A stretch of 64,000 nt of DNA from assembly GCF_018613315.1 (NCBI RefSeq), contig NZ_JAGGQL010000003.1, forward strand, positions 1 to 64,000, read 5' to 3'. Below, one piece after another: positions 1 to 8,140 of this stretch. The translations under genes and the position numbers were made by a program. The DNA comes from Bacillus sp. ISL-37 (GTDB taxonomy: Bacteria; Bacillota; Bacilli; Bacillales; Cytobacillaceae). Position 1 is the first letter of the stretch. Each line of letters opens with the position of its first letter. The notes under the pieces were generated by a model that did no database searches, was not told the DNA's origin, and worked only from the letters and a program-made list of their open reading frames with translations.

Positions 1-1
1 A

Positions 2-205
2 TTTAAGGATGTCAAAAACACAATATGTAATACGTTGTTTTTGGCTAAGCCAATCGGAGGAGAATTAACAACTTCATCAGAGAGTTTAGAAGTAGGGTTC
101 TATCCAATTGAGAAAGCATTAGAAATGGTAACCGTGGGAAACTTTAAACAAAGAATTGAATACTGTCTTGATAATAGCAAACACCCATTTTATATAGAAT
201 TTTAG
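2..205 (+). CDS. NUDIX hydrolase, C-terminal fragment (truncated by window edge)
   Basis: The frame is open from the window edge to TAG at 203-205 and encodes about 67 residues. The segment LFLAKPIGGELT followed by SSESLEVGFYPIEKALEM resembles the C-terminal half of NUDIX hydrolases, where a substrate-side strand is followed by an acidic 'E..W/F.P..EAL' stretch. The NUDIX box itself would lie upstream, outside the window, so catalytic residues cannot be checked and the substrate is unknown. It is followed by the first copy of the dispersed hairpin element. Confidence 0.5.
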   Translation, partial: FKDVKNTICNTLFLAKPIGGELTTSSESLEVGFYPIEKALEMVTVGNFKQRIEYCLDNSKHPFYIEF

Positions 206-247
206 GTAAAAGGAAATGAGAAATTACAGTATTGCTTATTATACTAA

Positions 248-330
248 AGGGTGAGTTGATCCAGGAAGGATTAACCACCTCTTTTGTTGAATTCCTTATT
301 AAACTAAAGAAGTAGTAGTTAGTTCAATAA
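248..330 (+). repeat. Dispersed hairpin-plus-tail element, copy 1
   Basis: The core is GTTGATCCAGGAAGGATTAAC, an imperfect inverted repeat followed by CTTTTG. The shared tail follows (TTGAATTCCTTATTAAACTAAAGAAG). It lies between the NUDIX fragment and the next gene, on the gene strand. The hairpin plus T-run would work as a Rho-independent terminator, but the tail is not needed for termination. Confidence 0.75.
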
Positions 331-383
331 GAAATCACAAAAGTAATGACCATTTACATAAAATAAGATAAACGGAGGTTGTG

Positions 384-846
384 ATGCGAAAAGTTTATCT
401 AGATAGAACAGAATTAACTGGAGCCATAAATGTAAATATAAAAGATACTGAGGTTATACCAGCAGGTACAACAATTTATCCTATGAGTGTTTATCATAAA
501 AATGAAGAGTATCAAAAATATGCTAAAGATTATGATATTCAATTTATCTTTGACGATGATATTCCACATTTAGAATTTTATACGGTTCCATATGTAGATA
601 TTATGGCAAAAGATAGTAAAGGTGGATTTATCGGAACTGTTGGTCAACAATGTGATTTGAAAAGTGACGCACCAATTTGTTATATCAATAGGCATTTAGA
701 GTGCTTGATAATTTCTGAAAACGGAGAAGATTTTCTGAGTAATAGGAACCTGGCAAGACAACTTGAAACCCTATGATAAAATTACGGTTTATCGTTCAAA
801 AGCAGAAGCAGAAATGAAACTGGAGTTTATCGATTTGTCTGTTTGA
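384..846 (+). pseudogene. Hypothetical protein gene with a 3' frameshift
   Basis: ATG 384 is preferred over GTG 381 because GGAGG lies five bases upstream of it. The intact reading frame gives about 130 residues to TGA 774-776. The +1 frame is open across the same region and continues to TGA 844-846 with a charged, natural-looking C-terminus (WQDNLKPYDKITVYRSKAE...). This suggests a small indel near 744-750 in a gene originally of about 155 codons. I do not recognise the family; there is no signal peptide or membrane segment. A sequencing error is possible. Confidence 0.5.
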
Positions 847-878
847 TAGTCCTCCATCATTATAAATTCATATTGAAC

Positions 879-945
879 GGGAGCGTTGATCCAGTAAGGA
901 TTAATGTCTTTTTTGTTGAACTACTTATTGAACTATGCAGGATAC
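879..945 (+). repeat. Dispersed hairpin-plus-tail element, copy 2
   Basis: The core AGCGTTGATCCAGTAAGGATTAATG is followed by a run of T and then the tail TTGAACTACTTATTGAACTATGCAG. A separate perfect 9-bp inverted repeat (AAGAACGCT/AGCGTTCTT) lies just downstream at 964-989. Confidence 0.75.
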
Positions 946-1069
946 TTAACTAGTTATATTCATGAAGAACGCTGAGGATTAGCGTTCTTATTGATGTTGC
1001 TGGAAGGACATTAAGCATAATCTAGCGAATAGTTTATACCAGATAATGTATTTTAAAGGTGGATGTTAT

Positions 1070-1835
1070 ATGAGCATTAGGGAAGCAAGAGATCAAAATA
1101 AAAAAGCCTGGGAACATCGGGCCATATGAATTTTGGATTAAGAGCTATGGTACCCCAAAGGAGTTTGCCAAGCGAATTTCTGAAAATCCATCAGCACAAC
1201 TAAAAAAGCATAAAGCTTATTTTGAAAATATTACAGAAAAAAAGGTTGCAAATCTTTGTGGCTCTAATGGCAGAAAAGCTGTACCTCTTGCTTTATTAGG
1301 AGCAGAAGTGATCGTATTTGACATTTCAAAGGAAAATAAACAGTATGCACTAGAGCTGGCTGAGCACGCGAATACTTCTATCGAATATATTGTTACAGAC
1401 ATATATGAAATCGACACCAAAATATATGGTGGTCACTTTGATATGCTTTACCTGGAGGGAGGCATCTTGCACTACTTCCATGACCTCGATTGCTTCATGT
1501 CAAAGCTATTTTCTATCCTAAAAGCTGGTGGTATGTTGATTCTAAGCGACTTCCATCCATTAAGAAGATGTATTATGAAGACAACAGATGGGCAGTATCA
1601 GGTTCATGCTGCTTATTTTGATGAAGAAATACATAGTGGAGATGTAGCGTTTAAACATACCTTTGAACAACAAGAGCAAGATGCCTTCCCTGATGTTTCT
1701 GTCAGGTACTATACAATCAGCGATATCATCAATTCTTTTATCGGAGCTGGCTTTCAAATTCAAAAATTTGAAGAACATCGTGGCTGGAATGGTGAGAATA
1801 TCCCATGGGAGTTTACCATTGCTGCGAATAAATAA
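1070..1835 (+). pseudogene. Class I SAM-dependent methyltransferase, frameshifted near the 5' end
   Basis: ATG 1070 reads MSIREARDQNKKAWEHRA and then hits TGA at 1127. Dropping one base at about 1124 restores YEFWIKSYGTPKEFAKRI and an open frame to TAA 1833-1835. The restored protein, about 254 residues, has the class I methyltransferase order: motif I region VANLCGSNGRKAVPLALLGA, acidic strand VIVFDIS, then FDMLYLEGG and LKAGGMLILSDFHP. Homologues modify small molecules or unknown acceptors, so no substrate is claimed. As read, only an internal start (ATG 1308) after motif I would remain, which should be inactive. It is a standalone gene in the repeat-rich accessory stretch. Confidence 0.7.
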
Positions 1836-1880
1836 TCTAGCAAGTTACCGGAGTTCAAGTAAGAATTTATACGCTATTAG

Positions 1881-1920
1881 TTGATGTGCTTATTGAACTA
1901 TAGATGCAGTTTAGTTTAAG
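1881..1920 (+). repeat. Tail-only copy of the dispersed element
   Basis: GTGCTTATTGAACTATAGATGCAG with following TTTAGTTTAAG matches the tail of the full copies, without the hairpin core. Confidence 0.5.
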
Positions 1921-2014
1921 AAAAACTTAAATGATAATGGCAAAATTAACTTTAATAGCCTAATTATTAATTGAAGATAGCTATGTCAATTGATTAATGA
2001 ATTGGAGGATTTTT

Positions 2015-2854
2015 TTGAAAATAATTGATACTGTACCGTGTTTTTTGGATAACTATCAACCTTCTATAAATTTCTTGCGGAGCTACTATATGAAGTTTCC
2101 AGGGATTTTCAAAGAGTATTTTTTATATCATTGCAAAGACACCGAAGAAAGACATATTCAGTCAATAAATAGGTATCCTCAAGTCTTGACTTCCATCAAT
2201 TTAATCCACAACGAAATTATCACCATTATAAAAGAAGTAGAGCGAAATTACTTGGGTTTGTATCAAGTGAATTTCCCTATTGATATAAATTTAATTGTCG
2301 GTGGTTTTGGTTCTAATGCCTATTCACACAAACAAATAATACCCAATGTAACATTTGCGTTAGAAAAATTATCGCCAAAAAGTAGCCATTTGCAAGCCAT
2401 TATTGCACACGAATTAGGACACGTTACTCATAATATTATTTCAGATAAAGCGGGAAATGACTGGTCGAAAGTGGAGTGGAATAGTCCTCTTATCTGGCTA
2501 TTTCAAGAAGGGGCGGCTACACACTTTTCAAGGAAAACATCGCCTGGATTGCCCTCTTCCGTATATTTTTCATATGATGATAATGGTGATGAATGGTTAG
2601 AATTTGCATCGTCGCACAAAAAGAAGATTCAATTTGAGTTTGCAAAAGATCTTGTGAAAAGTACCCCTCAGGAAATTTTCCGTGAGTGGTTTTCCATTAA
2701 TGGCGGCAAAACTTTTGGTTTTCCTCGATTGGCATACTTTTTGGGCGATTTATTATTTCAAGAAAAAGTTTTACAAGTTGGAGAAATGAACGCCATTATA
2801 GCTTGGAAAGATCACAATTTTGAAGAAGTCGTTAATAGTTGGTTGAACTATTAA
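2015..2854 (+). CDS. Putative zinc metallopeptidase-like protein (HELGH motif)
   Basis: TTG 2015 is chosen over the upstream ATG 1997 because GGAGG lies directly before it, giving 279 residues. A central AIIAHELGHVTHN segment provides the HExxH zinc site, and a downstream FQEGAATHFS glutamate about 30 residues later could be the third ligand as in gluzincins. The layout resembles the DUF2268/YjaZ-type putative Zn-proteases of Bacillus. There is no signal peptide, so it is probably cytosolic. It stands alone, with a tail-type repeat downstream. Proteolytic activity is inferred from the motif only. Confidence 0.6.
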   Translation: MKIIDTVPCFLDNYQPSINFLRSYYMKFPGIFKEYFLYHCKDTEERHIQSINRYPQVLTSINLIHNEIITIIKEVERNYLGLYQVNFPIDINLIVGGFGSNAYSHKQIIPNVTFALEKLSPKSSHLQAIIAHELGHVTHNIISDKAGNDWSKVEWNSPLIWLFQEGAATHFSRKTSPGLPSSVYFSYDDNGDEWLEFASSHKKKIQFEFAKDLVKSTPQEIFREWFSINGGKTFGFPRLAYFLGDLLFQEKVLQVGEMNAIIAWKDHNFEEVVNSWLNY

Positions 2855-2889
2855 AAAGCACGTATAGATTCTAAGGAATATCAACAATT

Positions 2890-2938
2890 GTGAAACATTC
2901 TACTTAAACAAACGAGGCAGTTTTGTTGAAGAAGAGGC
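2890..2938 (+). repeat. Tail-only copy of the dispersed element
   Basis: The sequence TTAAACAAACGAGGCAG followed by TTTTGTTGAAGAAG matches the tail consensus; no hairpin core precedes it. Confidence 0.5.
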
Positions 2939-2984
2939 TTTTTGATAGAGTAATAACCATCTATATAATAAAGGGGGTATTACG

Positions 2985-3371
2985 TTGGTTCAAAAGTTAT
3001 TTTATGTCTTGATTGCATTAGCATTATTTACGATTAATGGATGCTCTAATGGAGGCGAAACAACAGGAGTAGCGATTGATAATATTGATGCTGAAGAAGT
3101 TTTAACATTGGATCCTAATGCCGATATCTTTCAATATGATGGAGTAATCTACAAAACTAATATCGATTGGGTTGAAGAATTGTCTTTAACAAAAGACGTT
3201 CAAATCGGTGAAATAAAAACAAGAAATGATACTAATACAGATTTCAAAGATGAAATGGCGAATAAACTTCCAATTGGTGCAAAGATTTTCTCAGTCAAGG
3301 GAAGAGGAGATATTATAATCGTTGAATCAGAAGGAAAAATTTTGAAATACCTAGCAATTGTTGAGGGCTAA
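2985..3371 (+). CDS. Hypothetical lipoprotein
   Basis: TTG start preceded by AAGGGGGT. Residues 1-19 form a signal peptide with lipobox TING-C, predicting lipid attachment at Cys20 and exposure on the outer face of the membrane. The mature part is about 109 residues, mixed alpha/beta and charged, without Cys. I do not recognise the family. The pattern (YDGVIYKTNIDWVEE... then PIGAKIFSVKGRGDIIIVE) suggests a compact beta-rich domain typical of small Bacillus lipoproteins. Monocistronic, followed by a full repeat copy. Confidence 0.75.
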   Translation: MVQKLFYVLIALALFTINGCSNGGETTGVAIDNIDAEEVLTLDPNADIFQYDGVIYKTNIDWVEELSLTKDVQIGEIKTRNDTNTDFKDEMANKLPIGAKIFSVKGRGDIIIVESEGKILKYLAIVEG

Positions 3372-3416
3372 TCAATTCAAGATACATGGTTCTTGAAAAA
3401 ATGTACCTACAGTATC

Positions 3417-3495
3417 GGGTGCGTTGATCAGAAGGATTAACGGCCTTTTTTGTTGAAGTCCTTGTTGAACAAACGAGGCAGGTTAGCTTAAGAAG
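3417..3495 (+). repeat. Dispersed hairpin-plus-tail element, copy 3
   Basis: Core GGGTGCGTTGATCAGAAGGA then TTAACGGCC and TTTTTTG. The tail reads GAAGTCCTTGTTGAACAAAC then GAGGCAGGTTAGCTTAAGAAG. It is one of the best-preserved copies. Confidence 0.8.
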
Positions 3496-3549
3496 TAATA
3501 TAAAGAAAAAATTGTAAAAACGTATACTTTTAATAAGGAGAGAGCTTAA

Positions 3550-3846
3550 ATGATTTTAGAAGCTGTTATGATACAAGTTAATCAAGGTATGGAAGAGGAA
3601 TATGAGGACGCATTTCGAGAAGCATCAAAAATCATATCATCAATGAGAGGTTACATATCTCACGAATTACAACGATGTATGGAAGTTAAGGGAAAATATT
3701 TATTGTTGGTGAAGTGGGAAACATTTGAAGATCACACAGTTGGATTTAGACAATCCGAAGAATATCAAAAATGGAAAAAACAACTTCATCATTTCTATGA
3801 CCCGTTTCCAACAGTTGAACACTTTGAAAATGTTCAACTTTCATAG
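3550..3846 (+). CDS. Antibiotic biosynthesis monooxygenase (ABM) family protein
   Basis: 98 residues, the usual length of a single ABM ferredoxin-like domain. The start is MILEAVMIQVNQGMEEEYEDAF, followed by the typical 'I..M.GY.SHEL.R' and 'YLLLVKWETFEDHTVGFRQSEEYQKW' segments that match dimeric ABM proteins. Family members act as small-molecule or haem-degrading monooxygenases or have no known substrate; no haem-binding motif is evident, so no reaction is assigned. AAGGAGAG lies before the ATG. Single gene between repeat copies. Confidence 0.8.
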   Translation: MILEAVMIQVNQGMEEEYEDAFREASKIISSMRGYISHELQRCMEVKGKYLLLVKWETFEDHTVGFRQSEEYQKWKKQLHHFYDPFPTVEHFENVQLS

Positions 3847-3861
3847 GTTATTCAGGTAACT

Positions 3862-3926
3862 GACGCGTTAATCCAGGTACGATTTATAGAATTTCCTTAT
3901 TAAGAAGCAGTTTAGTTAAAGAAGGA
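3862..3926 (+). repeat. Dispersed element, degenerate copy 4
   Basis: GACGCGTTAATCCAGGTACG is the left arm with a decayed right arm. The tail ATTTCCTTATTAAGAAGCAG followed by TTTAGTTAAAGAAG is well conserved. Confidence 0.55.
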
Positions 3927-3949
3927 GCTTTTTATATAGGAATATCCAA

Positions 3950-4096
3950 CTATATATAGTCCTTATTCTTTGGAATGTTTAAGGTTCGTTCCATTTCACT
4001 TAAAAGTCCCCGTAACTTAACTCCTTTAACCCTAGGAGCCATGTTTGAGTTTATTATATTTTCATAAACGGCGTTTATTTGTCTTGGTGTCCTCAT
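3950..4096 (-). CDS. Small unrecognised ORF or gene remnant
   Basis: From ATG (4096-4094) the frame encodes 48 residues (MRTPRQINAVYENIINSNMA...), ending DYI at TAG 3952-3950. The frame also extends upstream to an ATT at 4120-4118 that sits right after a strong GGAGGTGA, giving IPDLPEIK before the methionine. The residue pattern looks like real protein (amphipathic, basic), and it is the only minus-strand gene in this stretch. Either it uses an unusual ATT start or its start codon has been lost. Family unknown. Confidence 0.35.
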   Translation of the reverse strand: MRTPRQINAVYENIINSNMAPRVKGVKLRGLLSEMERTLNIPKNKDYI

Positions 4097-4128
4097 CTTG
4101 ATTTCCGGTAAGTCAGGAATTCACCTCC

Positions 4129-4440
4129 AACACATGTGCCCCGTTGAATGAGGTTTTTATCTCATTTATACAAAAAGCTCAATATGAATTAAAGTTATAG
4201 TATTTCCATGAAGGGTTGAGGCACCTTTCTGCTGAAGCAAATAGAAATACCGGGTGCTGATACTACTTGTAGAGTGTTAAAAAACTTTTTTTAACTCTGT
4301 GTGGTTATGAAATATCTAGTCATTGGGCACACCGGACCTATATTTCTCTAAACATTAAAAATGGGGTTTTGCTTAAGGACAAGTGCCAACACTATAACCC
4401 TCCTTTCTTCATACTTTTATAGTAAATAAGTGAAAGGAGG
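4129..4440. other. Intergenic stretch without a recognised gene
   Basis: I see no convincing coding frame. It holds a degenerate hairpin-like segment around 4250-4300 (GGGTGCTGATACTACTTG, then a T-run), possibly a very decayed copy of the dispersed element, and A+T-rich sequence that presumably carries the promoter of the next gene. Confidence 0.4.
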
Positions 4441-4447
4441 GATAGAT

Positions 4448-5092
4448 ATGGGTTATGATCCTAGAAACTCTGGAGATAACAAGACTTTAGATCTTCTCAA
4501 AGACCTGCTGGGCAATATTAATATTAATCAAACAGTAAGTGTCAACTGTGGAAGTTCTGATGGACACAAGGACAAAAAGGACAAAAAGGATGATGACGAC
4601 AAAGGTAAAAAGTGTGAATGTAAAGGTTTCACAAATGGTCCGACTATTTTTGCGGAAATTTGTCCTGACTGTACAATAAAGGAAAGCTTTGTGGTTATCC
4701 CTGGTCAATTTAACTCTCTTACTGTAAATAAACCAGAATGTTTTCAAGTTGATAATACCGAGTATTTAACAACTTCCGGCAAAGGGATTTTCGACACAAT
4801 AATAGGAGCCTATACTTTAATACTTGCTGACAATCCGGTTATTGGAGAATTTGTTGTTTTAACATTCTTTGCGGTTACTGATGTGGGATTAATATTCATT
4901 TTTATTCTTGTAGAACAAGATGTAGATATCGAGGACTGTAAGAATGAAAAGTGCAAGAAATCACACAAGACTATGCCTGGTAACTTGGCTGGACTCCAAA
5001 ACCTTACTAATAACTCAAAATCATTTGCCAAAAAGATTACACTCCGTCCGGATGGCATCTTAGAAGAAGAAGATTTAAGTAACCTTTTCTAA
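4448..5092 (+). CDS. Hypothetical protein with charged linker and hydrophobic segment
   Basis: ATG 4448 is chosen because AAAGGAGGG precedes it with good spacing; the upstream GTG 4430 has none. It encodes 214 residues. An N-terminal part (MGYDPRNSGDNK) is followed by a lysine/aspartate-rich linker (KDKKDKKDDDDKGKK), a CEC...CPDC cysteine pair region, a hydrophobic stretch (EFVVLTFFAVTDVGLIFIFILV) and a CKNEKCKK pair. The cysteine pattern and low-complexity linker recall spore-surface or exosporium proteins, but I cannot place it in a family. Followed by a strong terminator. Confidence 0.6.
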   Translation: MGYDPRNSGDNKTLDLLKDLLGNININQTVSVNCGSSDGHKDKKDKKDDDDKGKKCECKGFTNGPTIFAEICPDCTIKESFVVIPGQFNSLTVNKPECFQVDNTEYLTTSGKGIFDTIIGAYTLILADNPVIGEFVVLTFFAVTDVGLIFIFILVEQDVDIEDCKNEKCKKSHKTMPGNLAGLQNLTNNSKSFAKKITLRPDGILEEEDLSNLF

Positions 5093-5107
5093 GGTTAAAT
5101 TAATTCC

Positions 5108-5152
5108 AAGAATTAAAGGGTTGCTCTTAAAGCAACCTTCTAATTCTTTATA
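5108..5152 (+). terminator. Rho-independent terminator after the 4448 gene
   Basis: AAGAATTAAAGGGTTGCT and AGCAACCTTCTAATTCTTT form a long near-perfect stem around CTTAA. Confidence 0.75.
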
Positions 5153-5159
5153 AGTTATT

Positions 5160-5395
5160 CAAAACTCCGGAGAAATCTGTAGTGAATGAAAACAAAGTTA
5201 TTAGAACCTTGTGAAATAACGGTCCTTCTCGAAGAGAGTGAATTTTTATCTAAAAGATTGTGTAAACAGTTGCTTCTTCTTTTTAGAGAAAAGGGATAGA
5301 AAAGCAAAATTTGTGAACAAATGCACTTAAACTAACGGGGGCTTATGTTGAATAAGAATTATTTATATCTCAGATGCTAAAGTACTATAAATCAG
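5160..5395. other. Intergenic stretch
   Basis: No gene seen. The segment at 5310-5370 (TGTGAACAAATGCACTTAAAC, then GGGGGCTTATGTTGAATAAG) matches the leader of the variant repeat at 21751, so it is probably a decayed member of the same element family. Confidence 0.4.
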
Positions 5396-5440
5396 AAAAA
5401 TGGCGTGTCAGAACTGATGTCAGTTCACACGCCATTTTCA
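5395..5440 (-). terminator. Terminator of the PAS histidine kinase gene
   Basis: AATGGCGTGT and ACACGCCATT form the outer stem; on the minus strand this is followed by TTTTTCTG. Confidence 0.7.
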
Positions 5441-5536
5441 TTGTCATATATAAGATTCGACCCAAAAACCGAACGGTTTATACACTTATAACCGAACGGG
5501 TTGTTCTCTCCCGTAAGTGGTTTATATTTTGTTTGA

Positions 5537-6976
5537 TTAGTTAAAGTTCTCCTGGTAATTCTCATGTATAGGTAGGGTAATTGTAACGGTTGTTCCTTCA
5601 TCAACGATGCTGGAAAACTCCATTTTGCCGCCATGGTTTTTGATGATTTTCTGGCAAATCATCAAGCCGAGTCCGGTTCCTTTTTCCTTTGTGCTATAGA
5701 AGGGTTCTCCTAGTTTATTCAGACGGTCTTCTGGAATTCCTGCTCCTTGGTCCATTACCTGGATTGAAGCTTGGCCAGTTTCCTTTGATATGATAACGAA
5801 GATTTCTCCGCCTTTTGTCATTGCCTCAATAGAATTTTGGATTAAATTGATTAGCACCTGCTTTATCTTATCCGGCTCACAATCTATGTAAATGCTAGGT
5901 GAATCAGTTTTAATCTTAATAAAGGCATCTGATAGTGTTGCCTGGGGATTCAGCAAATTAACAACGCCGTTCACCAGAGAGATCAAATCTACATTCGATA
6001 GATTGGAAGCCTGAGGCTTGGCCAGAACCAGCAAGTCACCAACTATAGACTCTATACGGGCGAGCTCATCCAGGATGATTTCGGCATAATCTTCTGCTTC
6101 TTCTGCCGGGTGCTCACTCAAAAGCTGGGTAAATCCTTTTATCGCAGTCAACGGATTCCTGATTTCATGGGCGATTCCGGCTGCCATTTGTCCGATTACT
6201 GAAAGTTTTTCAGCTACCTGCAGCTGGTCCTCGGTTTTCCTTTGTTCTGTAATATCTTTAATGATGACAAGGGAAACGTCTCTGTTCTTGAAGACTGTCG
6301 GGATAAGCTGTACTTCAGCTCTCTTCGAATCATTATCTTTTCGGATTAAACTGATTTCAAGGTCACTGGAGTCCCTTGAATCCAGACTGTCTTTCAGCCG
6401 CTTATAGTCTTGTGGGTCAGTATAGTCATACAAAGACGTACCAATTATTTCATCAAAACTGGTAGCGCCCATCAATTTCTTACCCTGTTCATTAATGTAA
6501 GTCCATACACCGTTTTTTGTGATAATCCCCATTGTATCTTTGGAATGTTCAAGGAATAACCGATCTCTCTTTTGATGTTCTTTCAGCTTTTCCTGTTGAT
6601 TTACGCGATGGGTAACATCTCTTGATATGAGAACTACCTCAGTGTGTGAAAGACCCTTCGTGCTGCTGGACTCCAGCCAAAGATAATCACCTTCTTTTCT
6701 CCTGAAACGAAACATTATTTCCCCAGACTGATTAGCAGAAAAAAACTGTTCTAACTTCTCCTGGTCCAACGGATGGCAAAAACTGAAAATGGATTGATCG
6801 AACAGATCGGCTGATGTATAACCAAAGAGAGTTTCACAGGAAGGTGCCGCATATGTAAATCTGCCATCCAGAGAATGGCTGGAGAGAAAATCCTTTGCAT
6901 TCAGCAGTGCTAAGCTTATATCATCTAAGTCTTTTATATCTGGGGTATAGGCTCGTTGAGTTTCTTCTTTAATCAT
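5537..6976 (-). CDS. PAS-domain sensor histidine kinase (sporulation-kinase type)
   Basis: 479 residues, no membrane segment, so cytosolic. PAS domain 1 spans about 20-122 and PAS 2 about 135-247. The HisKA dimerisation domain has the phosphoacceptor His270 in GIAHEIRNPLTAIKGF. The HATPase_c domain follows with N-box NLIQNSIEAM, G1 DQGAGIP and G2 GTGLGLMIC. This layout is that of the KinA/KinE-type kinases that feed Spo0F. No response regulator is adjacent, as expected for an orphan phosphorelay kinase. GGGAGG precedes the ATG. The signal sensed by the PAS domains is unknown. Confidence 0.85.
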   Translation of the reverse strand: MIKEETQRAYTPDIKDLDDISLALLNAKDFLSSHSLDGRFTYAAPSCETLFGYTSADLFDQSIFSFCHPLDQEKLEQFFSANQSGEIMFRFRRKEGDYLWLESSSTKGLSHTEVVLISRDVTHRVNQQEKLKEHQKRDRLFLEHSKDTMGIITKNGVWTYINEQGKKLMGATSFDEIIGTSLYDYTDPQDYKRLKDSLDSRDSSDLEISLIRKDNDSKRAEVQLIPTVFKNRDVSLVIIKDITEQRKTEDQLQVAEKLSVIGQMAAGIAHEIRNPLTAIKGFTQLLSEHPAEEAEDYAEIILDELARIESIVGDLLVLAKPQASNLSNVDLISLVNGVVNLLNPQATLSDAFIKIKTDSPSIYIDCEPDKIKQVLINLIQNSIEAMTKGGEIFVIISKETGQASIQVMDQGAGIPEDRLNKLGEPFYSTKEKGTGLGLMICQKIIKNHGGKMEFSSIVDEGTTVTITLPIHENYQENFN

Positions 6977-7138
6977 ATTAAAAGCCTCCCTAACAATTAA
7001 TTTCTGTATACTATGTACACGCGATTTAAATCCACTTTCTATTTTACTAGACGAAAGAGAAGGGGAACGAATATTATTTTCAATTTTTGAAAAAATAGAA
7101 CTTTTATCCTGTTTTAAAAAGATCGATAAAATGATTAC

Positions 7139-7164
7139 TAAAACCTTTTTTAAAGTGGGTCGTC
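7139..7164 (+). promoter_or_regulatory. Candidate ECF sigma promoter
   Basis: TAAAAC (7139-7144), a 16-bp spacer beginning CTTTTTT, and CGTC (7161-7164) closely match the Bacillus ECF consensus TGAAAC-N16-CGTC, including the AAACCTTT extension. It lies 25 bases before the GTG of the ECF sigma gene, which suggests autoregulation. Confidence 0.6.
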
Positions 7165-7188
7165 TATAACTATGAAGGGGGAACGGTT

Positions 7189-7725
7189 GTGGATGAAATA
7201 ACAGCAGAGATGAATGAAATCGAGAATGCGGCAGAGGCGATTGATGAAATCATGACCAGATATGGGCAAGAGATTCTGCAGCTAACGTTTTCGTATGTGA
7301 AAAATAAACAAATCGCTGAGGATTTGACTCAGGAGATTTTTGTGAAATGTTATAAATCTCTTCATACATACAGCGGGAAGTCGAAGTTCCGCACCTGGCT
7401 TTGGAGGATTGCTTCAAACCATTGCAAGGACTATTTGAAAAGCTGGTACAACAAGAATGTTTTTACGACCGATTATCAGCTTATTTATGATTCAATGCAG
7501 AGTGATAGTGTCGAGCAAACCGTCATCCAGGACGAAGAAGATGGCCAGCTAGCCACCGCGGTCATGGAGCTGCCGGTTAACTACCGGGAAGTGATTTATC
7601 TTTTTTATTTTGAGGAGATGACGATCAAGGAAATCTCGGCGGTGACAGAGGTAAAAGAAAACACAATCAAGACGCGGCTTAAGCGAGCAAAAGAACTCCT
7701 GAAAGAAAGATTGGAGGAAATATAA
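7189..7725 (+). CDS. ECF-type RNA polymerase sigma factor
   Basis: 178 residues, normal ECF size. Region 2 includes AEDLTQEIFVKCYKSLHTYSGKSKFRTWLWRIASN; region 4 includes LPVNYREVIYLFYFEEMT followed by the helix-turn-helix IKEISAVTEVKENTIKTRLKRAK. GTG start with AAGGGGG upstream. It is the first gene of a tight three-gene operon (the next ATG follows the stop directly). No typical anti-sigma gene is present; the third gene's HAAS-SEDS product is the membrane partner by position. The candidate ECF promoter upstream suggests autoregulation. Confidence 0.85.
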   Translation: MDEITAEMNEIENAAEAIDEIMTRYGQEILQLTFSYVKNKQIAEDLTQEIFVKCYKSLHTYSGKSKFRTWLWRIASNHCKDYLKSWYNKNVFTTDYQLIYDSMQSDSVEQTVIQDEEDGQLATAVMELPVNYREVIYLFYFEEMTIKEISAVTEVKENTIKTRLKRAKELLKERLEEI

Positions 7726-8133
7726 ATGGAAGACCGGCTGAATAGGCTGCGAAAATCTATGGAGAAGTCCACTTTTAAAGAGTTAAGTTTTTCAGAAAAA
7801 ATGAGAAAAGAAATTCATAAACAAATAAACATGCCTGATGAAAGTGATGATGTGATTACGGTTGCAATTCTGCAGCTTCTTTTTCATGAAAAAACAGGCT
7901 ACGAATTGACCGGACTCCTAAGGTCGAGGGGCTTCAAGGTGTTTGATGACAACGAAGGCTCGTTGTACACGATGCTGCACACACTTGAACAAAAACGGTT
8001 GATTGTTTCCTGCTGGAATGAAGAAGGTGCGAAGTTCTATCAGCTCACCGACAAAGGGAGGAAGTATCTACGTAGATCGGAGAAGAATTCGGCTGCGGGT
8101 CGTATCGTCATAAAAGGATTGCTGGAGGAGTGA
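7726..8133 (+). CDS. PadR-family transcriptional regulator
   Basis: 135 residues, with a winged-helix PadR core from about 45 (VAILQLLFHEKTGYELTGLL... DDNEGSLYTMLHTLEQKRLI...GAKFYQLTDKGRKYL). The first ~40 residues are an extra charged extension not seen in minimal PadR proteins. PadR proteins are usually repressors. GGAGG overlaps the sigma gene end, so the two are translationally coupled. PadR plus HAAS-domain membrane protein is a recurrent pair in Firmicutes, with the PadR likely controlling its own operon. Confidence 0.85.
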   Translation: MEDRLNRLRKSMEKSTFKELSFSEKMRKEIHKQINMPDESDDVITVAILQLLFHEKTGYELTGLLRSRGFKVFDDNEGSLYTMLHTLEQKRLIVSCWNEEGAKFYQLTDKGRKYLRRSEKNSAAGRIVIKGLLEE

Positions 8134-8140
8134 TAGAGCT

